Shown: piece after piece, positions 1-5,479 of the stretch
How the letters are laid out: each line of letters begins with the position of its first letter
Position numbering within the stretch: the stretch's first letter is position 1
Source: Oscillospiraceae bacterium
Lineage (GTDB): Bacteria > Bacillota > Clostridia > Oscillospirales > Ruminococcaceae
NCBI GenBank assembly: GCA_900768675.1
Contig: CAAGDT010000025.1
Coordinates: forward strand, 1 to 7,783
Direction: 5' to 3'
Length of the DNA stretch: 7,783 bases
Made by a program: the position numbers and the translations under genes
Notes under the pieces: model-generated
What the model was told of the DNA's origin: nothing
Databases searched by the model: none
Seen by the model: the letters and a program-made list of their open reading frames with translations, nothing else

Positions 1-1842
1 ATTTCCGAGGGCAAGACCCTTTACGTTGACGGCGGAACAAAGATAAAGCTGTCCGTTACCGCATACAAAGGTTCCACAGTTTACGGAACGGTGAACGGGC
101 AGACTGTTCCTATGACCGAGGCAACCGTAACAGGGGACGAAGACGATGTAAACAGTTCTTATGTCCGCTATACAGGAACATATACTGCTCCGGAAGGTCT
201 TGTAGGGCAGGAGCAGAGCCTTGGCGCTATTCATATCTACGGCTCAAACAGCGGCTTCAGCGCTGAGGTAATCGGTGCTAAGGTTGTTGTAAACGCAGAG
301 CCTGAGCCCGTAGTTGAGCAGGAGTCGGTTATGCTGGATTCAAGCTCGGTAGGAAGCGGAGAGGTTATCGGTACGCTCGAATCACGATATAAGGCTACTG
401 ATTCCGTAAAGTACGTCAAGGTAGCCGCCGACTACACAATGGTTTACGACGGAAAAACCGCCGACGATATACCCTCTCCCATTTTTTCCCAGCTCCCCGC
501 AGGTACGATTGAGCCATACAAGTCAACCTCGGGCAACTACTACGTTACCGAGTCGGGAAAGCGTATTGCAGGAAGCGCAAGCTCCCTTATAGACGGAAAG
601 GGCATTGAAAGCAATCCCCTTTTCGTAAAATCCATAGGCACATCCGGCGGAAAGAGTTATATTAAAATCAATATGCCCAACAAAACAGGCTTTAATATGC
701 GGCTTGCGGGCAACAGCTACTATACCGCATGGGACGGGGACTACAACGTAAACAGCTTCACCGCAACCCACCTTTACATTACCTTTGAGGACGTTACAAG
801 CGTTACAAAGCTGCCCTCCTTTGAGAACAACCTTGTCTTTAAGTCGGGCAAGTGGGATACCGTAACCGAGGACAACGGAAAAAAATTCCGTCTTATACTT
901 GAACTGCGGCAGCCCGGAGTTTATTTCGGTCACAGTGCCGTATATAACAGCGAGGGCGACCTTGTGCTTTCCTTCCCCGTACCAACCAACCTACTCAGCG
1001 GGCTTACAATCGTAATCGACCCCGGTCACGGCTACGGAAAATCCGCAACTACCTTTGACCCCGGCGCAATCGGCGAGGTAAGAGAGTCCGACGTTGTTCT
1101 TCCTATTGCAAAAGAGCTTACCTCTCAGCTGCAGGCTGCGGGCGCAAACGTAATCCGTCTTAAATCCGAGAGCCAGTACCTGCTCACAAGGGAAAGACCG
1201 ATTTATGCCCGTGGCTACGGCTGCGATATTTACCTTTCAATCCACGCAAACAAGGCATGGGGCGCTTCAAGCGGCGTTGCAAGAGGAACGGAGGTTTACT
1301 ACTTTACCTCATATTCTCAGCCCCTTGCCGCAAGCATCTCAAGCAAGCTTTCCTCTTATTTCAGTTCTTCTGTTTACAGCGACGGCGCAGACAAGAACAG
1401 AGGAGCAAAGTACAGCTACTTCCAGGTAACGCTCCAGCAGGACTTCCCCTCGGTGCTTATCGAAACAGGCTTTGTTGATAATATCGAGGACGCTATGGCG
1501 CTTGCTTCTGCAAAGCACCAGAAGGGCATAGCAAAGGCTATTGTTGACGGTCTTAAGGCGTATATCTCCCGCAGCTCAATCTCATACGCAGCGGAAGGCT
1601 CGGAAAGCGCCGTAAAGCCGTCAGATGATGAGGATGAAATCGAGCCTGAGGAAACCGAACCGGAAGAAACCGAACCGGAGGAAACCGAGCCGGAGGAAAC
1701 CGAGCCTGAGGAAACCGAGCCGGAGGAAATTGAACCGGAAGAAACGGAACCTGAGGAAACTGAGCCGGAGGATACAACTGCTGCCACCACAGAAGAACCA
1801 TCAAACGGCGGCTGGTATGATGGCGGAATACCCGAGCTATAA
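1..1842 (+). CDS. N-acetylmuramoyl-L-alanine amidase (Amidase_3), 5'-truncated
   Basis: This is a zinc-dependent cell-wall hydrolase that cleaves the bond between N-acetylmuramic acid and L-Ala of peptidoglycan stems; it presumably acts outside the cell. The frame is open from base 1 with no stop, so the true start and any signal peptide lie outside the window; the GTG at 91 is probably internal. The visible part is 613 residues. The catalytic domain spans about residues 336-515. It shows IVIDPGHG with zinc ligand His343, RESDVV with Glu362, LSIHAN with His415, and VLIETGFVDN with the catalytic Glu488, which is a complete Amidase_3 set. Upstream are about 330 residues of beta-rich, Tyr/Ser/Thr-rich sequence without a motif I recognise; wall-binding or SH3-like modules are possible. 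The tail is an acidic repeat (residues 548-592) followed by a Gly-rich end, with no LPXTG motif. No hairpin terminator follows the stop. Family assignment is very secure; the role in division, sporulation or lysis is unknown. Confidence 0.95.
   Translation: MSEGKTLYVDGGTKIKLSVTAYKGSTVYGTVNGQTVPMTEATVTGDEDDVNSSYVRYTGTYTAPEGLVGQEQSLGAIHIYGSNSGFSAEVIGAKVVVNAEPEPVVEQESVMLDSSSVGSGEVIGTLESRYKATDSVKYVKVAADYTMVYDGKTADDIPSPIFSQLPAGTIEPYKSTSGNYYVTESGKRIAGSASSLIDGKGIESNPLFVKSIGTSGGKSYIKINMPNKTGFNMRLAGNSYYTAWDGDYNVNSFTATHLYITFEDVTSVTKLPSFENNLVFKSGKWDTVTEDNGKKFRLILELRQPGVYFGHSAVYNSEGDLVLSFPVPTNLLSGLTIVIDPGHGYGKSATTFDPGAIGEVRESDVVLPIAKELTSQLQAAGANVIRLKSESQYLLTRERPIYARGYGCDIYLSIHANKAWGASSGVARGTEVYYFTSYSQPLAASISSKLSSYFSSSVYSDGADKNRGAKYSYFQVTLQQDFPSVLIETGFVDNIEDAMALASAKHQKGIAKAIVDGLKAYISRSSISYAAEGSESAVKPSDDEDEIEPEETEPEETEPEETEPEETEPEETEPEEIEPEETEPEETEPEDTTAATTEEPSNGGWYDGGIPEL
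1642..1776 (+). repeat. Nine 15-bp units encoding an (EPEET)n acidic tail
   Basis: Nine consecutive in-frame units encode EPEET, with two variants: EPEEI as the sixth and EPEDT as the ninth. The units differ at synonymous sites (gag/gaa, ccg/cct, acc/acg/act), so the peptide is more uniform than the DNA. The segment is strongly negative and proline-spaced, and is expected to be extended and disordered. It links the catalytic domain to a short TTEEPSNGGWYDGG-type end. A linker or a charged wall/cation-interacting tail is inference. Confidence 0.95.
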
Positions 1843-1898
1843 AAAAATTAAAAAAATATTAAAATTTACTTGCATTTGCCTTGGCTATTTGATATAAT
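1841..1898 (+). promoter_or_regulatory. purA promoter with AT-rich UP-like element
   Basis: The -35 element TTGCAT (1870-1875) and the -10 element TATAAT (1893-1898) are separated by exactly 17 nt. A TGA just before the -10 makes it an extended -10 (TGnTATAAT), which can compensate for the weaker -35. Bases 1841-1868 are nearly pure A/T with A-tracts, like an UP element. Transcription would start near 1905, leaving a leader of about 50 nt. That leader holds only a small 6-bp hairpin (1911-1925), and I see no purine riboswitch in it. Confidence 0.85.
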
Positions 1899-1935
1899 GT
1901 ATAAGGCTTTTGCTTTTGCAAAGCACCGTGAAAAA

Positions 1936-1942
1936 GAAAGGA
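1936..1942 (+). promoter_or_regulatory. purA ribosome binding site (GAAAGGA) that decides the start
   Basis: GAAAGGA matches the 5' part of the consensus AGAAAGGAGG and lies 12 nt before ATG 1955. The in-frame ATG at 1943 directly abuts the site and is too close to be used. The ABC gene has the same string GAAAGGAATGG, where the abutting ATG (4564) is out of frame, which supports treating it as part of the leader in both places. Confidence 0.7.
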
Positions 1943-1954
1943 ATGGTAGCACAA

Positions 1955-3229
1955 ATGCCGGCAAGTATTGTTGTAGGAACGCAGTGGGGCGACGAGGGAA
2001 AGGGAAAAATTATTGATATTATCGCTTCCCGTGCAGACGTTGTTGTCCGCTCTCAGGGAGGAAACAACGCAGGTCATACCGTTGTAAACGAGGGGGAAAC
2101 CTATAAGCTTCACCTTATCCCTTCGGGTATTCTTTACAAGGAAACCCTTTGCCTTATCGGCGCAGGCGTTGTTCTCGACCCCAAGGATTTTATAGGAGAG
2201 CTTGATAGCCTCGGCAGCAGAGGAGTAAGCTTCGACAACCTTAAAATCGACCCCAGAGCACACGTTATTATGCCCTGGCATATTACCCTTGACGGACTTT
2301 CCGAAAAGTTCAGGGGCAACAGCGATATAGGTACCACAAAGAGAGGTATCGGTCCTACCTATATGGACAAGTACGAGCGCTGTGGCATAAGAGTTTACGA
2401 CCTTATCCACCCCGAGGTATTCGCTGAAAAGGCACGTTCAACAGGCGCACTGAAAAACAAGATTATAACCGAGGTTTACGGCGGCGAGGCTCACGATATT
2501 GAAGCTATCATCAAGGAATATACAGAGTACGGAAAGCGTCTTGCAAAGTACGTTGACGACGTTTCCGTAATTGTCTACAATGCCGCTAAGGAAGGCAAGC
2601 AGATAATGTTCGAGGGAGCGCAGGCTACCCTGCTTGACATCGACTTCGGTACATACCCCTATGTTACCTCCTCTCACCCTGTATCCGCAGGCGTATGCGT
2701 AGGAACCGGAGTAGGTCCGATGATGATTAACGACATTATCGGCGTTGCAAAGGCATACACCACACGAGTAGGAAAGGGACCCTTCCCTACCGAGCTTAAC
2801 GACGAAACCGGCGACCTTATCAGAAACAAAGGCGGCGAATTCGGTACAACCACCGGCAGACCCAGAAGAACAGGCTGGTTTGACGCTGTTATTGTCCGCC
2901 ACTCCGTAAGAGTAAACGGACTTTCAAAGCTTGCAATAAACAAGCTTGACACCTTAAGCGGAATCGGCGACCTTAAAATCTGCGTGGCTTACAAGAAGCC
3001 CGACGGAACTATCTTAAAGGACTTCCCCGCTGCTCTTGAAGAGCTTGCGGACTGCGAGCCTGTATACGAAAGCTTCAGCGGCTTTGACGAGGATATTTCG
3101 GGCTGCAAGAGCTTCGACGAGCTTCCCGAGGTATGCAAGCAGTACATTTTAAAGCTTGAAGAGCTTTGCGAATGTAAGATTGCTATGGTGGGAATCGGTC
3201 CTGACAGAAGTCAAATTTTAGAGAGATAA
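1955..3229 (+). CDS. purA: Adenylosuccinate synthetase
   Basis: This cytoplasmic enzyme condenses IMP with aspartate using GTP to form adenylosuccinate, the first committed step from IMP to AMP. The 424-residue product has the family's usual length. It shows VVGTQWGDEGKGK at residues 6-18 with catalytic Asp13, then GGNNAGHT with His41, the TTKRGIGPTY segment that binds IMP, EGAQ and the long conserved stretch from LLDIDFGTYPYVTSSHP through the GVGP region, GTTTGRPRRTGW, and NKLD for guanine recognition near the C-terminus. The start at 1955 is chosen because MPASIVVGTQWGDEGKG aligns with the normal N-terminus and the ribosome site is well spaced; ATG 1943 would add only MVAQ. It has its own promoter and terminator, so it is probably monocistronic. 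No other purine genes are nearby. Confidence 0.98.
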   Translation: MPASIVVGTQWGDEGKGKIIDIIASRADVVVRSQGGNNAGHTVVNEGETYKLHLIPSGILYKETLCLIGAGVVLDPKDFIGELDSLGSRGVSFDNLKIDPRAHVIMPWHITLDGLSEKFRGNSDIGTTKRGIGPTYMDKYERCGIRVYDLIHPEVFAEKARSTGALKNKIITEVYGGEAHDIEAIIKEYTEYGKRLAKYVDDVSVIVYNAAKEGKQIMFEGAQATLLDIDFGTYPYVTSSHPVSAGVCVGTGVGPMMINDIIGVAKAYTTRVGKGPFPTELNDETGDLIRNKGGEFGTTTGRPRRTGWFDAVIVRHSVRVNGLSKLAINKLDTLSGIGDLKICVAYKKPDGTILKDFPAALEELADCEPVYESFSGFDEDISGCKSFDELPEVCKQYILKLEELCECKIAMVGIGPDRSQILER

Positions 3230-3247
3230 GTAAATAAAGACAAATAA

Positions 3248-3280
3248 ACCGCAATCGGCTGAAATGCCCCTTTTAGCGGT
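3248..3280 (+). other. Imperfect hairpin between purA and its terminator
   Basis: GCTGAAA (3258-3264) can pair with TTTTAGC (3271-3277), including one G-U pair, around loop TGCCCC. ACC (3248-3250) can additionally pair with GGT (3278-3280) across a bulge. There is no T-tract after it, so it is not itself a terminator. The loop GCCCC could pair with GGGGC in the left arm of the next hairpin. Its role is unknown, and it may be only an mRNA 3' stem. Confidence 0.35.
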
Positions 3281-3294
3281 AAAACGGCACAATC

Positions 3295-3326
3295 AGGGGG
3301 CTATCATATAGATAGCCCCCTATTTT
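3295..3326 (+). terminator. Intrinsic terminator after purA
   Basis: AGGGGGCTATC (3295-3305) pairs perfectly with GATAGCCCCCT (3311-3321), giving 11 bp around loop ATATA. ATTTT follows. The short T-run suggests that readthrough into ymdB is possible, and I see no clear separate promoter in the 30 nt between this stem and the ymdB start. Confidence 0.85.
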
Positions 3327-3355
3327 GCCATTTGCTGAAACATCAGAGGTGATTT

Positions 3356-4117
3356 ATGAATATACTTTTTGTCGGCGACGTTGTGGGACAGACAAGCGCA
3401 GAATTCCTTGCAGCGGCCCTGCCCCGGCTAAAGCTTGAAAATTCGGTTGATATGACTATTGTAAACGGCGAAAACTCCGCCGACGGTAACGGTATCACAC
3501 CTTTTTCCGCAAAAATCCTGCTGGGCGGCGGAGCAGACGTTATCACAACGGGAAACCACTGCTTCCGAAGAAGAGAAATGACCGACCTGTACGAGGAAAG
3601 CCCGGTTATAATACGTCCCGCTAACCTTGGGGACGTTTACGGAAAGGGCGTTTGCCTTTTTGATATGGGCAGGACTTCTGTTGCGGTAATTAATCTTATC
3701 GGAATGGCGTATATGGATAACTGCGATAACCCATACCGCTGCGCTGACGAACTGCTCAAAGAGATAAACACGCCGAATATTATCGTTGATTTTCATGCGG
3801 AGTCAACCTCGGAGAAAAAGGCTATGGGCTATTACCTTGCAGGCAGGGTTTCCGCAGTTATCGGCACCCATACCCACGTTCAGACCGCCGACGAGCAGGT
3901 TTTAGAGGGCGGCACGGGCTATATAACCGACGTTGGCTTTACGGGAGCAAGGGAGTCAATTCTCGGTATCGACAAGGATGTAATTATCGCCCGCCTTACC
4001 ACCTACTACCCGAGAAAGCACACCTACCCCGATGGGGAGATAATGATAAATGCCGCCGTTATCTCAATTGACGAGAAAAGCGGAAGATGTAAGGCTATAA
4101 AGCGGATAAATTTATAG
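3356..4117 (+). CDS. ymdB: YmdB-family metallophosphoesterase (2',3'-cyclic-nucleotide 2'-phosphodiesterase)
   Basis: The 253-residue product is close to the usual family length. All metal-site residues of the YmdB/DR1281 family are visible: Asp8 (FVGDVVG), Glu39 and Asn40 (VNGEN), Asn67 and His68 (TGNHCF), His147 (DFHAE), and His172 and His174 (GTHTHVQ). Characterised members are di-metal phosphodiesterases acting on 2',3'-cyclic and 3',5'-cyclic nucleotides. In Bacillus subtilis the protein affects the choice between biofilm and motility, and its gene sits after rny. Here the upstream neighbour is purA, not rny. The start is fixed by AGAGG (3345-3349), 6 nt before ATG. The stop overlaps the spoVS ribosome site, so translation of the two is probably linked. 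The enzyme is cytoplasmic, with no signal peptide. Family assignment is very secure; the physiological substrate is not shown. Confidence 0.96.
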   Translation: MNILFVGDVVGQTSAEFLAAALPRLKLENSVDMTIVNGENSADGNGITPFSAKILLGGGADVITTGNHCFRRREMTDLYEESPVIIRPANLGDVYGKGVCLFDMGRTSVAVINLIGMAYMDNCDNPYRCADELLKEINTPNIIVDFHAESTSEKKAMGYYLAGRVSAVIGTHTHVQTADEQVLEGGTGYITDVGFTGARESILGIDKDVIIARLTTYYPRKHTYPDGEIMINAAVISIDEKSGRCKAIKRINL

Positions 4118-4128
4118 GAGGTTTTTCT

Positions 4129-4389
4129 ATGAACATTATCAAGGTTTCATCAAGAAGCGTGCCCAAATCCGTTGCGGGAGCGATAACCGCAGTATTAAGA
4201 GAAGGAAAATCCGCCGAGGTGCAGTCCGTTGGTGCGGGAGCAACAAACCAGGCGGTTAAGGCTATTGCGATAGCCCGGGTTTTCCTTAGTGAAAGCGGTA
4301 TTGAGGCAGTCTGCCTTCCCTCCTTTGCCGAGCTTGACGTAAACGGCGAGGAGAAAACGGGAATGAAATTCATTGTAGAGAAAAGGTAA
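4129..4389 (+). CDS. spoVS: Stage V sporulation protein S
   Basis: This is an 86-residue small protein of the SpoVS family (Alba-like fold). It matches the family end to end: IIKVSSRSVPKSVAGAI at the N-terminus, then VQSVGAGATNQAVKAIAIAR, then a C-terminal GEEKTGMKFIVEKR. In Bacillus subtilis loss of SpoVS blocks spore coat and core maturation, and it has been proposed to bind nucleic acid. The start is unambiguous: AGGAGG (4116-4121) overlaps the ymdB TAG stop and lies 7 nt before ATG. The 11-nt gap to ymdB implies one operon, and the ymdB-spoVS pairing is a known arrangement in Firmicutes. No hairpin terminator follows before the next promoter, so some transcripts may continue into the ABC genes. 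SpoVS homologues also occur in non-sporulating bacteria, so this alone does not prove sporulation. Confidence 0.96.
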   Translation: MNIIKVSSRSVPKSVAGAITAVLREGKSAEVQSVGAGATNQAVKAIAIARVFLSESGIEAVCLPSFAELDVNGEEKTGMKFIVEKR

Positions 4390-4395
4390 TTTTTA

Positions 4396-4465
4396 TTTAC
4401 ATTTTTGTGAAAAGTACTTGACAATCCTGTAAAAGTATGGTATATTACAGTAAACGGTATTTACA
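4396..4465 (+). promoter_or_regulatory. Inverted-repeat cluster over the ABC promoter (candidate operator)
   Basis: Copies of TGTAA or its reverse TTACA crowd the promoter: TTTACA 4396-4401, TGTAAA 4428-4433, TTACA 4445-4449 and TTTACA 4460-4465. The half-sites at 4428-4432 and 4445-4449 form an inverted repeat with a 12-nt gap across the -10. GTAAACGGTATTTAC (4450-4464) is a separate inverted repeat (5-bp arms, 5-nt centre) at the expected transcription start. This placement suits a repressor; GntR/YtrA-type regulators of ABC exporters are one possibility, but no regulator gene is visible. Confidence 0.45.
4418..4446 (+). promoter_or_regulatory. Promoter of the ABC exporter operon
   Basis: A consensus -35 TTGACA (4418-4423), a 17-nt spacer and the -10 TATATT (4441-4446) are present. 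TGG just before the -10 makes it an extended -10. Transcription would start near 4453, giving a leader of about 120 nt, much longer than needed for a ribosome site. A promoter this strong is usually held in check, which agrees with the overlapping inverted repeats. Confidence 0.88.
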
Positions 4466-4490
4466 CAATACTGCTTCCATAATTAAATGC

Positions 4491-4545
4491 ACCATACAAG
4501 CTAACTTTCGTTAGGTTATGCTTTTATTATAGTACTTGTTATGGT
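4491..4545 (+). promoter_or_regulatory. Foldable 5' leader of the ABC operon
   Basis: ACCATACAAG (4491-4500) can pair with CTTGTTATGGT (4535-4545) as 10 bp with one bulged T. Within the enclosed 34 nt, CTAAC (4501-4505) pairs with GTTAG (4510-4514) around TTTC, stacking directly on the outer stem. The structure ends 12 nt before the ribosome site at 4557. It does not resemble a riboswitch class I can name, and there is no T-tract, so an effect on translation or mRNA stability is more likely than termination. Confidence 0.5.
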
Positions 4546-4556
4546 ACTGAGGAAAG

Positions 4557-4563
4557 GAAAGGA
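4557..4563 (+). promoter_or_regulatory. Ribosome binding site for the ABC ATPase gene
   Basis: GAAAGGA lies 10 nt before ATG 4574. The in-frame ATG at 4541 lies upstream of this site and inside the 3' arm of the leader stem, so 4574 is preferred. ATG 4564 abuts the site and is out of frame. Confidence 0.8.
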
Positions 4564-4573
4564 ATGGTTAATA

Positions 4574-5479
4574 ATGTCCCTGAAAGTGGAACACCTGTCC
4601 AAGAAATTCGGAAACAAGGTTGCTGTGGAGGATTTATCCTTTGAGATAGAAAAGCCCGGAGTTTTCGCCTTTCTCGGAACAAACGGAGCGGGAAAAAGCA
4701 CATCAATACGAATGATACTGAATATGCTCAGCAAGGACAGCGGAGAGGTTTACTGGAACGGAAAGCCGCTGGACGTAATCGAGGCTAAGGTGGGCTATCT
4801 TTCCGAGGAAAGAGGTCTATATCCGAAGTACAACGTTATCGAGCAGATGAACTATTTCGCCTCTCTTAAGGGCATGAACAAGAAGCAGGCGGCAGCGGCT
4901 ATCGATTACCTGTTCGACCGTCTTAAAATCAACGAATACAGAAAGAGCAAGGCGGAGCAGCTTTCAAAGGGAAACCAGCAGAAGGTACAGCTTGCCGCAG
5001 CGCTTATCTGCAACCCGGAGCTTATTATCCTTGACGAGCCGCTGAGCGGTCTTGACCCGGTTAACGCAGACCTGTTCAAGAGCATAATAAGAGAAGAACG
5101 GGACAAAGGCAAGTACATAATCATGTCCAGCCACCAGATGGAAACAATCGAGGAGTTCTGTGAGGACCTTGTGCTTCTCCACAGGGGAAAAACAGTTCTC
5201 CAGGGTAATCTTAATGCAATAAAAAAGAGCTACGGCAGAGTAAATCTTACGGTAAAGGCAGACTCGCCCTTCCTTGATATTGCAGAAGAATGTGGTCTTA
5301 AAATCGTTGAGGATACGCCTAACGGAACGGACTTCAAGGTAGGAAGCGAGGAGCAGGCGCAGACAATGCTCAGAAAAATGCTTGAAAAGGGCATTAATGT
5401 TGTAAGCTTTGACCTGAGAGAGCCCTCTCTCCATGAGCTGTTTGTAGAAAAATGCGGAGGTGACGAAGATGAAGACTAA
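4574..5479 (+). CDS. ABC transporter ATP-binding protein (YhaQ/NatA-like)
   Basis: This is the cytoplasmic ATPase of an ABC-2 type exporter, 301 residues from ATG 4574. Visible motifs are Walker A GTNGAGKST (35-43), GYLSEERGLYP (74-84), signature LSKGNQQKVQLA (130-141), Walker B LIILDEP (150-156), D-loop SGLDP (158-162) and H-loop His187 (MSSHQ). At the Q-loop position this protein has Glu-Glu in place of Gln; the EERGLYP form and LSKGN are, to my knowledge, typical of the YhaQ/COG4152 group rather than defects. Residues from about 205 on resemble the DUF4162 C-terminal domain, ending in an acidic GGDEDED. The permease start codon overlaps its last codons, so the pair is translationally coupled. 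Members of this group are often called sodium or drug exporters; the substrate here cannot be read from the sequence. Confidence 0.95.
   Translation: MSLKVEHLSKKFGNKVAVEDLSFEIEKPGVFAFLGTNGAGKSTSIRMILNMLSKDSGEVYWNGKPLDVIEAKVGYLSEERGLYPKYNVIEQMNYFASLKGMNKKQAAAAIDYLFDRLKINEYRKSKAEQLSKGNQQKVQLAAALICNPELIILDEPLSGLDPVNADLFKSIIREERDKGKYIIMSSHQMETIEEFCEDLVLLHRGKTVLQGNLNAIKKSYGRVNLTVKADSPFLDIAEECGLKIVEDTPNGTDFKVGSEEQAQTMLRKMLEKGINVVSFDLREPSLHELFVEKCGGDEDED

Noticed and set aside
1416..1790. Open reading frame on the minus strand rich in SGSVS repeats
   Set aside because: It is the reverse complement of the EPEET repeat. The sense strand has a complete amidase domain, and the repeat's codon pattern keeps several frames open.
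1625..1897. Plus-strand frame encoding a Lys/Arg-rich repetitive peptide
   Set aside because: It is a shifted frame through the same acidic repeat, with no separate ribosome site.
1905..1954. Possible purine riboswitch or attenuator before purA
   Set aside because: The leader is only about 50 nt with one 6-bp hairpin (1911-1925); none of the conserved purine aptamer elements is present.
4803..4823. Missing Q-loop glutamine in the ABC ATPase taken as inactivation
   Set aside because: The EERGLYP form at this position is characteristic of the YhaQ/COG4152 group, and Walker A, Walker B, signature and H-loop are all intact.
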